Assembly (NCBI GenBank): GCA_963692995.1
Contig: OY843611.1
Coordinates: 1,054,001 to 1,118,000, forward strand
Origin: Bin87 sp963692995
GTDB taxonomy: Bacteria > Chloroflexota > Dehalococcoidia > Lucifugimonadales > UBA3495
Reading direction: 5' to 3'
DNA length: 64,000 bases
How positions within the stretch are numbered: the first letter of the stretch is position 1; each line of letters opens with the position of its first letter. The translations under genes were made by a program, and so were the position numbers. This document shows, in pieces, positions 17,228 to 24,760 of the stretch. The notes below the pieces were generated by a model, which worked only from the letters and a program-made list of their open reading frames with translations, had not been told where the DNA came from and did no database searches.

Positions 17228-18415
17228 CTATTCCATGACCCGGGCGTTGGGCAATTCCAGCAGGAACTGGCCGTGGTTTTCGTAAGCGGTGTCGCTGACC
17301 ATCTGGTGCTGCGCCGCTGCGTTGATGTCGCGTAAGCACTGCTGCAATATGCTGGTGGTGAACAGCGCCGCGCCGCCTCCGTAGTGGAAGGCCCGTGTGG
17401 TCACGTCAACCGCGACATCGGTGGTATAGGTGGCGCAGCTTCGCATCCGGGCCTGCAACGGCGGCGGCGGAGTGTAGCCGGCGCATACCGATTTCCAAGC
17501 CTCCTCCAGTATCTCCACGTTCAACGACCGCGCCGCGCGCAAACGTATGTCGCACTCTCCCAGCGTCCATTGAAACGCCGGCCGGTTGGCCAGCCGGTTC
17601 ACGGAGTTGTACCCCCGGGTCTTGGATGCGGCCACCTCGGTTATCGCGTCCAGCGCGCGCCGGGCCACTCCCAGGGCGAAGGCCGAATGCTCATTGGTAA
17701 CGAACCCCGGCCGGCCCAGGCGGTACAGCGCGCCGCCCCGCACCGGCTCCGTCAGCGTCGCGTCCCAAGCGAACCCGTCCGGTACGAACAGATCGTCAAC
17801 CGAAAAGTCGCAGCTGCCGGTGCCGCGCAGTCCCATCACCTGCCAGTTGTCGTGAACTTTCACCTGGTGCCGGGGCATTATCAGCCGCAGCTGACGCGGA
17901 TACCCGTCGAACCCGTTGGCCACCCGCGCGCCGGCGGAGACCCATTCGGCGTGCCGGATCCCGCTGCCGAACTGCCAGTGTCCGGTTACGCGGTAGCCAC
18001 CAGCAACGGGCGCCGCCGTTCCGGAAGGCGCGGCGGCGCCCGCCACCTTGGGCGGACGTCCGCTTGCGAAAACCTCCGCGATGGAATCATCGGGTAGAAA
18101 GGCTCCCAACCCGCCCAGGCTTGCCGCGCCGATCATCAGGCACCAACCCGATGACGGGTCAATGCGGCTCACCGCCTCCAGCACGTCCAGCTGGGTGACC
18201 GGATCCGCCTCGGCGCCGCCCAGCGCGTGAGGCATCTTGAGCCGCAGCAGTCCGGATTCGTAGAGCGCCGCCACCGACGCCGGCGCCAGTGTGCCAATAC
18301 GCTCCGACTCCGCGGCGTTGGACGCCAAGGCATCGCGTACGCTCTCCACCGCGTCCATCAGGACGCGATGTTTCGCATCAGGGTCGTAGGGGAATCCGTT
18401 CATTTCGGCGCCCAC
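17228..18415 (-). CDS. Acyl-CoA dehydrogenase-fold flavoprotein (HsaA-like monooxygenase type)
   Basis: A 395-residue protein with the acyl-CoA dehydrogenase fold. The helical N-terminal domain includes LAPASVAALYESGLLRLKMPHALGG and VLEAVSRIDPSSGWCLMIG. The middle beta domain has GYRVTGHWQFGSGIRHAEWVSAG and VMGLRGTGSCDFSVDDLFVP. The C-terminal helices contain LRAARSLNVEI and AFHYGGGAALFTTSILQQCLRDINAAAQH. The SGIRHA and GTGS motifs and the lack of the usual catalytic glutamate region fit the two-component flavin monooxygenase branch (HsaA, group D hydroxylases). GTG 18415 (GAGG upstream) or ATG 18403 could be the start. It sits in a run with an LLM oxidoreductase and a lactonase. Confidence 0.85.
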   Translation of the reverse strand: MGAEMNGFPYDPDAKHRVLMDAVESVRDALASNAAESERIGTLAPASVAALYESGLLRLKMPHALGGAEADPVTQLDVLEAVSRIDPSSGWCLMIGAASLGGLGAFLPDDSIAEVFASGRPPKVAGAAAPSGTAAPVAGGYRVTGHWQFGSGIRHAEWVSAGARVANGFDGYPRQLRLIMPRHQVKVHDNWQVMGLRGTGSCDFSVDDLFVPDGFAWDATLTEPVRGGALYRLGRPGFVTNEHSAFALGVARRALDAITEVAASKTRGYNSVNRLANRPAFQWTLGECDIRLRAARSLNVEILEEAWKSVCAGYTPPPPLQARMRSCATYTTDVAVDVTTRAFHYGGGAALFTTSILQQCLRDINAAAQHQMVSDTAYENHGQFLLELPNARVME

Positions 18416-18423
18416 TCTAGCCT

Positions 18424-19341
18424 CTAGCCCGCCACCTTCGGAAGCACCTCCTGCGCCAGCGCGTCCATCGTATCCAGCAGCTGTTGCAGGTTGCCGCAGT
18501 CGTGGCAGTTGATCTGGAACTCCTCCAGCCCGGCCTCCTGGCGGTAGCGTTTCAGGTCCGACGCGACCTGCTCGGTGGCGCCGTAGCCAAGGGGGCGGTC
18601 ACTATCAGAGACGGAATGGCCCGAGATGCTGCTGATATTCACCCGGAAACTCATCCGCACCCGGGGCGGCTCGTCCCGCCCGATCTCGGCGGACACGTCC
18701 TTGAGGTACTGCCAGTTGCTGATCAAACTCGGCAGCGGCGTGGGCGTTGGCTGCCACACCTCGGCGAACCGCGCCGCCCGCCGCAGCGAGGCGTGGCTGG
18801 AGCCGCCTACCCAAATGGGCGGATGCGGCTGTTGCACCGGCTTGGGACTGGTGTACAGGTCGTCAAAGGAGAAGAACCGCCCGTGAAAGGTCACCGGGTC
18901 CGGTTCCCAGCAGGCTTTCCACAGGCGCAGATATTCGTTGGCGCGCGCTCCGCGCTCCTGATAAGGCACGTCCAGCGCGTTGTATTCATCCTCATTCCAG
19001 CCCGCTCCCACGCCCACGATGGCCCGTCCGTTGGACATCTGGTCCAGCGTTGCAATCATCTTGGCCGTAACCACCGGGTTGCGGTAGGGCAGTATCAGCA
19101 CCGAGGTGCCCAGTTTGATGTTCGATGTACGCGACGCCACGTAGGCCAGGGACATCAGCGGGTCATACACCTGCCGCCACGGTTCGCTCCGGGCCGAGCC
19201 ATCCACAATGACATGGTCGTTGACGAACACGGCGTCGAAGCCCAACTCGTCGGCCTTTATCGCCGTGTCCAGGATGCCTTGCGCTGAGGCTTCAAAGCCC
19301 AGGTAGTCCGCGTTGGGCAACCGGAAAGAATATTTCACCAT
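18424..19341 (-). CDS. LLM-class flavin/F420-dependent oxidoreductase
   Basis: A luciferase-like TIM-barrel oxidoreductase of 305 residues. Visible signatures are ELGFDAVFVNDHVIV near residue 33, SLAYVASRTSNIKLGTSVLILPYRNPV, KMIATLDQMSNGRAIVGVGAGW, the EYNALDVPYQERGARANEYL segment, and HPPIWVGGSSHASLRRAARF. These are typical of the F420-type LLM family (TIGR03619-like). Whether it uses FMN or F420 cannot be read directly. It ends nine bases before the acyl-CoA dehydrogenase-like gene, so these two and the lactonase are probably one operon for oxidation of an organic substrate. Confidence 0.9.
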   Translation of the reverse strand: MVKYSFRLPNADYLGFEASAQGILDTAIKADELGFDAVFVNDHVIVDGSARSEPWRQVYDPLMSLAYVASRTSNIKLGTSVLILPYRNPVVTAKMIATLDQMSNGRAIVGVGAGWNEDEYNALDVPYQERGARANEYLRLWKACWEPDPVTFHGRFFSFDDLYTSPKPVQQPHPPIWVGGSSHASLRRAARFAEVWQPTPTPLPSLISNWQYLKDVSAEIGRDEPPRVRMSFRVNISSISGHSVSDSDRPLGYGATEQVASDLKRYRQEAGLEEFQINCHDCGNLQQLLDTMDALAQEVLPKVAG

Positions 19342-19478
19342 GGATACCGCCTTACGAAGGATACCGCCTTACGAAATTAACGCGTTTCGCCGCAATGATA
19401 TTGCCAACCCCGGCTTGAAACAAGTACGGACTAGTCGAATAATCGACTTGCTACTCATTGAGGAGTGGGAGGCTGTAA

Positions 19479-19750
19479 ATGTCCAAGTTCCGTATCGTTC
19501 CCCACGGCAGGTTGCAGGACGGGAAATCGACGCGGCCAAGGAGCAGTGCCAGCATTACTTCCTGGAAGAGCTGCCCGAACCATACCACCCGCTGTTCGAC
19601 CACAGGAAGGCCGGGATCGGCGAGCGAGTGGTGTTCGATCCCTACACCCGCGAAACCTTTGACTGTACCCACCGCTGGATGCTCGACTGTCAGATCTTCC
19701 CCGAAAGCCAGGTTGGCAACGTAGCCTACGATGCGGCGGCGCTCGTCTAA
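19479..19750 (+). pseudogene. Frameshifted remnant of an unidentified protein
   Basis: An ATG at 19479 behind a GGGAGG box opens a frame starting MSKFRIVPHGRLQ. About 40 bases on, that frame turns into improbable sequence, while another frame gives a sensible protein from about 19523: EIDAAKEQCQHYFLEELPEP, then GERVVFDPYTRETFDCTHRWML and VGNVAYDAAAL, stopping at 19750. The first piece looks like the opening of a substrate-binding-type protein. The two parts do not join in frame and a large middle part may be missing. I do not recognise the second part. Confidence 0.45.
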
Positions 19751-19799
19751 TCCCGGTGGAAATTGTCAGAAGCAGGATTTATCGAACTTCCGACATTGC

Positions 19800-20197
19800 T
19801 CACGCCAAGGCCAGCGTCGCCTCCGGGAACAGCTCCTCCGCGGCAACGTGCTGGGGAATAACCTTCTGCTCCACGTTGAACCGCACGAAGGTCTCCAGGG
19901 TCGTCCGCGAGCTTTCCAGGCCGTAGGGTATCGGGTCTTCGCCCACGATCCGCGCCATTCTCAGCAGCGCCTGGTCGGCCGGTCCTGCCTCGTCGCCGGC
20001 GCGTAGCCGACCCATGTAGAAGGCTTTGGCCGCCCCGAACACGCCGCAGACTGCTTCGGCCAGGTCCGGATTCGATTCCAGCGCGGCATTCTTCACTACC
20101 AGCATGTGGCTGATGGGATAGATGCCGGTCTTGCGGTGCCATTCGGCGTCCAGTCGATCCGGCTCGTGGAACAGCGGAACGATGTCATCCGATCTAT
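19800..20197 (-). pseudogene. C-terminal fragment of a 4,5-dihydroxyphthalate decarboxylase/NMT1-like protein
   Basis: The readable part runs from about residue SDDIVPLFHEPDRL to the stop at 19800. It contains DAEWHRKTGIYPISHMLVVKNAALE, AVCGVFGAAKAFYMGRL and EDPIPYGLESSRTTLETFVRF. This matches the C-terminal third of the family that includes 4,5-dihydroxyphthalate decarboxylase and periplasmic-binding-like proteins (RTGIFPIMH..V.R, AK, PYG). The first two thirds are absent. Beyond about 20197 the frame enters unrelated AT-rich sequence and then the helicase gene. The break is the likely left junction of the mobile element. Confidence 0.65.
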
Positions 20198-20307
20198 AGT
20201 ATCGATAACATCCCTGATTACCCTGTATTACCGTATCAATAATGTGCCTCAATTGGCTTTTGCCGACATTTATGCCGACCTTTCGCGGCGCGACCGCATT
20301 TTTCAAC

Positions 20308-21978
20308 TCAGACGGCCTTCCCCGGCTTGCCGCCGTATCCGATCCCCGACGCCGACGCCCACAAAGCCTCTAACCACCAGGGCGCTTGCATCGGACGCCC
20401 CCTTTCGTCCCGCTCCCACGTCACCCCAATCAATTCATCCCGCGCTTTTTCCGCCGCTGCCACGAAAGCCTCAGCCCCAGCCGCTTTCGACGGCTCCCCC
20501 GCCGCAATAGCGTCCAGCAGCATTACCGTTCGATACTCGCCCCGCAACCCTCCCCCGCCAACGCCAACGTGAACGGCAACTCGCCGCGCCGTCTCCCCCT
20601 CCGTCAGCCATGGCCCCCGAACCGCCGCCCGATCCGCTAGACGCGCCGCCAACTCCCGTAGGGATAACCGCGGACACCGCCGCTCCAGTTCCGTCACTTG
20701 TTCCAACAGCCCCCGCGCCGCCGCCGACATCGGCTCCGCAACCGTTCCCCCAATCAACCGGCTTAGCGTATGCGCCCCACGCCGGTGACTGCGTCGCAAC
20801 CGTTGCCGCAGTAACCGCTCTCTTTCATCCCGCCACTCCAGACGCGGGTTCACGCAGAACTCCAGCGCCCGACGCAGCCGCTCCCAGTCCGCCGGCGGCT
20901 CCCGCCTGGGATCAATCATCACGTGGGTTATCCCATTCCGGGCTAACTGCGTCGCCAAATGCCGGCCCATTGTCCATTCACGGCACAGGACGGCCAAATC
21001 CGACGCCGCCGTTCCTTCATTCAGACACGCCGCGATGCTCTCAGCCGCTGCTCTGGCGGCTCCGGCCAGCGTTGCGGCGACAATGCTCCGCGGCCCCTGG
21101 CCGGCCGGACGCAAATCGCGCAGCCGGCGGCCGCTCAGTCGCGCCACCGCTTGGCCCAGCGCCCCGCCACTGCGATGATTGAACGCCAGCGTGAACTCGG
21201 CTACCCCGGCGCCGCCGAAACCCGGTTCCACCATCCCGCCGTCCCTGGCAACTCCTACCGTGATTGTCGCCGTCCTGGCGAATGCCACTAATTCTCGCAG
21301 CAGATTTTGTTCGTCCGCCGACCAGCGGTAAAAGTCGTCAATAAACAGGTGGCGCAGACTGCGATCCGGCCACCGCGCCCACCGCAAGCGCCGCAGCGCC
21401 CAGTAGATTACATCCCGGCGGTCCAGCAGGTTCTGTCGGGTCTTCTCCCGGACGTAGCCGTCCAGCGCTTCCCGTTGTCGAGTGGAAAGCGGGCCGCCCG
21501 CGGAGTTCAGCAGGTAACGGGCCTCCCGGACGAAAGCCGGCCGGCGCGCATCCTCTTGCCGCCCCTTCCCGGCCGGCAAGGCCAGTTGCCAAGCCAGCAG
21601 CCCCGCCGCGGTTCGGTCATCCAGCAGCGTGAAATCCGGCAGCGTAAAAGCCGGCCCGGCCTGACGCAGCAGCCGCGCCGCCAGCGCCGTAGGACCCACC
21701 GGTCGCCACCCATCGTCAGCTCCGGGCCGGCTTTCGCTCCCTTCGGCAATTACCACCGTTGCGGCGGGATTGATCGCGCCCGCCCTTGCCCTTCGGCAAT
21801 AGCGGGCTTGCAGCGTATGACTTTTCCCGCTGCCGCTGTCCCCCCTGATGATCACCCGATCCGACGCCGACCGCACCGCCGCCGCCTGAACCGGGTCCAG
21901 CGGGATGGCGTCTAGCAACCGGTTCCTTTCCCGCGCCACCCTTGGCGCCGCCCCGCTTAGCTCCCTGGCTCGCGGCAT
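20308..21978 (-). CDS. Superfamily 1 (UvrD/Rep-like) helicase
   Basis: A 556-residue P-loop protein. Residues 27-45 give LDPVQAAAVRSASDRVIIRG, the Q-motif-like lead. The Walker A motif GDSGSGKSHTL is at 46-56. ALRHL-type sequence leads to Walker B LFIDDFYRW at 211-219. AVLCREWTMGRHLATQLARNGI near residue 340 fits the second RecA domain of UvrD-type helicases. The C-terminal motifs V and VI are weak: GGLRGEYRTVMLLDAIAAGE corresponds to the usual motif V region. It is the last gene of a four-gene operon with overlaps (22 bases with the lipoprotein gene). A replication or transfer helicase role is inferred. It is shorter than UvrD (about 720 residues). Confidence 0.75.
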   Translation of the reverse strand: MPRARELSGAAPRVARERNRLLDAIPLDPVQAAAVRSASDRVIIRGDSGSGKSHTLQARYCRRARAGAINPAATVVIAEGSESRPGADDGWRPVGPTALAARLLRQAGPAFTLPDFTLLDDRTAAGLLAWQLALPAGKGRQEDARRPAFVREARYLLNSAGGPLSTRQREALDGYVREKTRQNLLDRRDVIYWALRRLRWARWPDRSLRHLFIDDFYRWSADEQNLLRELVAFARTATITVGVARDGGMVEPGFGGAGVAEFTLAFNHRSGGALGQAVARLSGRRLRDLRPAGQGPRSIVAATLAGAARAAAESIAACLNEGTAASDLAVLCREWTMGRHLATQLARNGITHVMIDPRREPPADWERLRRALEFCVNPRLEWRDERERLLRQRLRRSHRRGAHTLSRLIGGTVAEPMSAAARGLLEQVTELERRCPRLSLRELAARLADRAAVRGPWLTEGETARRVAVHVGVGGGGLRGEYRTVMLLDAIAAGEPSKAAGAEAFVAAAEKARDELIGVTWERDERGRPMQAPWWLEALWASASGIGYGGKPGKAV

Positions 21979-22436
21979 ACGGCAGCCGTCAGCCGAAACT
22001 CTTCAACTATCGCTGACGCCGCGTCGCCAGCCTGCGCGTAGCGCTGCCACATATCGTCCGCAACCTCATCCGCAATCCGATCCTCCGGCACGCCCTGATA
22101 AAGCTGACGCGCTTGCGGATACCGGCTGGCGAAACAGTCGGCCGCCGCCGCAATCAGCTGCACCATTTCCCAATCGCGCTTGACCGAATCTGGCGGCCCG
22201 GCCGCCGGGACTTCCCGGCTCAGCCGTTCAACGCGGTCCTGCAACTCCTGCTGCCCTTCCGTCAGCCGCCGCAGCTCGGCCCGCTGTCCGTTCTGCAACT
22301 CCACCAGGTCCGCCTGGTTCCGGTTCAGGACCGCAACCCCCTCCCGCGCCGCGGCATCCTCAAATTGGCAGCCCGTCAGCGCCAGGGTCAGGGCCAGCAA
22401 GCCGGCCGTCAGCAGGCCGTATCTGATCTTTTTCAT
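21957..22436 (-). CDS. Small coiled-coil lipoprotein
   Basis: A 159-residue protein. The N terminus MKKIRYGLLTAGLLALTLAL ends in the lipobox LTGC at about residues 20-23, so it should be lipid-anchored outside the inner membrane. Residues 35-80 (LNRNQADLVELQ...RRLTEGQQELQDRVERLSREV) predict a coiled coil, and a helical C-terminal part follows. The ATG at 22436 shares one base with the stop of the preceding zinc-finger gene (TGATG), so translation is coupled. A lipoprotein inside a primase/helicase operon is unusual; by analogy with entry-exclusion and conjugation lipoproteins it may serve the transfer machinery. No family was recognised. Confidence 0.75.
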   Translation of the reverse strand: MKKIRYGLLTAGLLALTLALTGCQFEDAAAREGVAVLNRNQADLVELQNGQRAELRRLTEGQQELQDRVERLSREVPAAGPPDSVKRDWEMVQLIAAAADCFASRYPQARQLYQGVPEDRIADEVADDMWQRYAQAGDAASAIVEEFRLTAAVCREPGS

Positions 22437-23194
22437 CAGCGCATCCCCTCCCAGGCATAATCGTTGTGCGAACAAATTCGGCAGCGCCTTTCCCGATCTC
22501 CGAAATAGTCCGGCAAGTCAATCGTCAGATTGGACGCCGGCGCCCCGCAGCGGGAGCAGGGAGAACGCAGGTCCGCAACGTAGCTCCGCCGCTGCAACGC
22601 CGTAATGAAAACGGGAACCGCATCGGCTCTTCCCCAGCGATCCGCGGCGGCGGGCGCGGTCTCCGCGGCCGCCGCCGGCGGCAACGCTTGATTCAGCCGA
22701 CGCAGCGTTTCCCAGGGACACAGCATCCGGTCGCAGGACATCCCCTCCGGGTAGCCCGCGGCCGCCGTCAGCAGCAGTTCCAGCAGTTCCGGCTTCACGT
22801 ACAAACGCCGGGACACCTCCTCTAACTCCCCTTCCGGCAAACCCCACGCGCGTCGCGCTTGCGCCAGCCGCCGCCGTAGCCGCGCCACTCCCTGGGGCCA
22901 GCTCTCCCGCCAGGGATGCGCCGCCAGCTCTTTTTCCACCGCTTCCAGCAACGCCAAGCTGATCCGCAAGTTGGCCGCCGTCGGCTGGTAAGGCGGCCGG
23001 CAGTTCCACTTTTTCACGTTCAGGGTCCGACGCTCCGCCGGCTCCAGCCCGTGACGCCACGCCTGCCGCTCCACGTAGGCCACCGGCAGCCGACGCCGGA
23101 TCAGCAATTCCCGGACCCGCCGCTGAAACTCTTCCCGGAAGCGCTGATATACCCGCCCTTCCGACGCGGATGCCGCGCCATTCTTCAGGCCCAT
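22436..23194 (-). CDS. Unknown DNA-associated protein with a C-terminal four-cysteine zinc finger
   Basis: A 252-residue basic protein. The start ATG 23194 overlaps the end of the primase-like gene (CTATGGGCCTGA), giving an overlap of ten bases. Long frames extend upstream but only by reading through that gene. The N-terminal part is rich in arginine (RVYQRFREEFQRRVRELLIRRRL). The end has CSRC (residues 213-216) and CRIC (238-241) around a 21-residue loop containing IDLPDYFGDRERR. This looks like a zinc ribbon. No family was recognised. Coupled genes on both sides point to a role with the primase-like and helicase proteins. Confidence 0.7.
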   Translation of the reverse strand: MGLKNGAASASEGRVYQRFREEFQRRVRELLIRRRLPVAYVERQAWRHGLEPAERRTLNVKKWNCRPPYQPTAANLRISLALLEAVEKELAAHPWRESWPQGVARLRRRLAQARRAWGLPEGELEEVSRRLYVKPELLELLLTAAAGYPEGMSCDRMLCPWETLRRLNQALPPAAAAETAPAAADRWGRADAVPVFITALQRRSYVADLRSPCSRCGAPASNLTIDLPDYFGDRERRCRICSHNDYAWEGMR

Positions 23195-24516
23195 AGCGCC
23201 TCGAAGTTCCGGGGGTATCCGTTCAGGCAGTTGTTGATCCACTCCCCATTTACCACGGACGGCGCGGCGGGCAGCCGTTCTTGCAGCGCGTGCATCAGCT
23301 CGCCGGCTACCTTCCCGTCGCGGCAGGCCACCGCGACTTGTCGGGGCGATAGCCGGGCGATTTGATCGATGATCCGCGCCGGATTGGGACGTAGCGGCAT
23401 TACTCCCGCCAAATCCTCTGCCGGTCCCGCAGCCCGCAGGATCAGAAACAGCCGCGGGTCGTCGGTGATTACTAACTTCGCCGGCCGCGGCGGCAGGTTC
23501 ATCCGGCCCAGCAGCGCCGGCCGCTGCCCCGGCAACGCCGTCCAATTAGGCGCTTGGGCCGGCCACTGCCGTCGCGCATTCAGCTCTTGCCGCGCCACGC
23601 CGGTGAAACTCATTACTCCGCCGGCATGATCCAGCTCCGCTACCGTGAGGTAGCCCGACATCCGTTCCCGCCGCCCGGCGCCCCGAAACAGCGGCGACTG
23701 GTCAATCTCTTCCGGCGTCAAGTCCTGCCGCAACAGATAGCCGCGCAGGCCGTAGCCCGAACAATATCCGATGCCCGCCGCCGCCGCCTGCTCAATAGTC
23801 AAGTCCAGCCGGGTCAAATAGCTCACGGCCGCCGGCTCGACCAGCCGTTCCTCAAACCACAGGGCCGCTCGGGTCAAGAGCGCGGTGTTTTGGGGGCGCG
23901 GCGGTTCGTGGTAGGTGGGCGAGTGGTCGTACAAAATCGCCGCCGGCCGCGCGCCACGGGCGTTCTCCGGGTCTTGCAGCCACTGCCGCGCTTCCATGAT
24001 CGCCATTCCCCAGATTCGCGCGGCGAAGGCGGCGGCGTCGCCCCGGACGCCGCAGGTCCGACAGCCGAAGAAGTTGTCGTCAACGCTGATTTCCAGCGTG
24101 CGCGTCGGCTGACGCCCCTGGCTGCGGTGAAAGGGACAGATTCCTTGCCAGCGGGCGTTCATTTCATCCCGCGGCGTCAGGTTCGCGCCGACCCCTTTAG
24201 CCAGGGGGATCAGCAGCCGGCCCTGGTCGGCGTCGGGAATGTAGCTGTTGCGGCGCTCCCGATTTGGCTCCGGCGCGGCGCCGGTCCCGGTTGCTTCGGC
24301 GGCTGCCGTTTCCGGCGCGGCGTCGGCGCCAGTTGCTTCGGCGGCTGCCGTTTCCGGCGCGGCGTCGGCGCCGGTCCCGGTTGCTTCGGCGGCTGCCGTT
24401 TCCGGCGCGGCGCCGGCGCCAGTTGCTTCGGTGGCTGCCGTTTCCGGCCCTTCGGCCAGGTTCGCCGTCTCGTGGCCCGGCGCGCCGCCCGCCGTTTCCG
24501 TTTCCGTTTGCAGCAT
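23185..24516 (-). CDS. DnaG-type (CHC2 zinc finger) primase-like protein
   Basis: A 443-residue protein. Residues 1-85 are a low-complexity Ala/Glu/Thr/Gly region made of tandem repeats. Residues 95-165 hold a CHC2-type zinc module: GICPFHRSQ (Cys127, His130), then DDNFFGCRTCG (Cys152, Cys155), and GDAAAFAARIWGMAIMEARQWL, as in DnaG N termini (CPFHxEKTPSF...FxCFGCGxxGDxxxF). The middle (AAAGIGYCSGYGLRGYLL, then GYLTVAELDHAGGVMSFTGV) resembles the DnaG core, and PAKLVITDDPRLFLIL may be a worn Toprim strand. The usual EGxxD catalytic motif is not obvious, so activity is uncertain. It is the first gene of the minus-strand operon reaching the SF1 helicase. Confidence 0.8.
   Translation of the reverse strand: MLQTETETAGGAPGHETANLAEGPETAATEATGAGAAPETAAAEATGTGADAAPETAAAEATGADAAPETAAAEATGTGAAPEPNRERRNSYIPDADQGRLLIPLAKGVGANLTPRDEMNARWQGICPFHRSQGRQPTRTLEISVDDNFFGCRTCGVRGDAAAFAARIWGMAIMEARQWLQDPENARGARPAAILYDHSPTYHEPPRPQNTALLTRAALWFEERLVEPAAVSYLTRLDLTIEQAAAAGIGYCSGYGLRGYLLRQDLTPEEIDQSPLFRGAGRRERMSGYLTVAELDHAGGVMSFTGVARQELNARRQWPAQAPNWTALPGQRPALLGRMNLPPRPAKLVITDDPRLFLILRAAGPAEDLAGVMPLRPNPARIIDQIARLSPRQVAVACRDGKVAGELMHALQERLPAAPSVVNGEWINNCLNGYPRNFEALWA
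24276..24452. repeat. Tandem repeats coding the N-terminal AT/E-rich region of the primase-like protein
   Basis: The phrase GTTGCTTCGGCGGCTGCCGT followed by TTCCGGCGCGGCG occurs four times with small changes (one GGTGG variant). Copies are spaced by 42 or 48 bases. In protein this gives repeats of PETAAAEATG with a varying GTGADAA or GADAA linker. Slippage probably makes its length variable between strains. Confidence 0.8.
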
Positions 24517-24592
24517 GATAGTTCAGCTCCTTTTGCGCGGCCCGGCCCAATTGCCGGCTAAGAGCCGGGCCAGGTCGCTGGGGTCAATGATC

Positions 24593-24618
24593 GCGGGGAA
24601 CGACGCCCCGCCTTTTTA
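24593..24618 (+). terminator. Hairpin with T-tract between divergent operons
   Basis: GCGGGG and CCCCGC form a perfect 6 bp stem around AACGACG, followed on the plus strand by CTTTTTATT. As a plus-strand terminator it would stop transcripts coming from the direction of 24,500, where no plus-strand gene is known. It may end antisense transcripts or insulate the ATPase gene that starts at 24761. Confidence 0.6.
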
Positions 24619-24738
24619 TTGCGGTTTCGGTTGCCAAGCCCGGCCGATCAGGATTTCGCGGGCGACGGTCTCCCCGGTGGCCTCAGCCGCGTCAACCGGC
24701 TGGTAGCGCAGGTAAATGTCCTGAAATCCAGATAACAC
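24616..24738 (-). CDS. Possible 40-residue protein
   Basis: A short minus-strand frame with a GTG start at 24738, giving VLSGFQDIYLRYQPVDAAEA and ending in EILIGRAWQPKPQ just before the hairpin. CGGAGAG lies about 12 bases upstream of the GTG, a rather long spacing. The composition looks protein-like and it would be the first gene ahead of the primase-like gene. It is too short to assign and the coding call is tentative. Confidence 0.35.
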   Translation of the reverse strand: MLSGFQDIYLRYQPVDAAEATGETVAREILIGRAWQPKPQ

Positions 24739-24760
24739 CGCTGCGTTATCTCTCCGCTGT

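Noticed and set aside
22436..23545. Longer form (369 residues) of the zinc-finger protein
   Set aside because: The extra N-terminal part is the primase-like gene read in another frame; the overlapping ATG at 23194 fits the operon.
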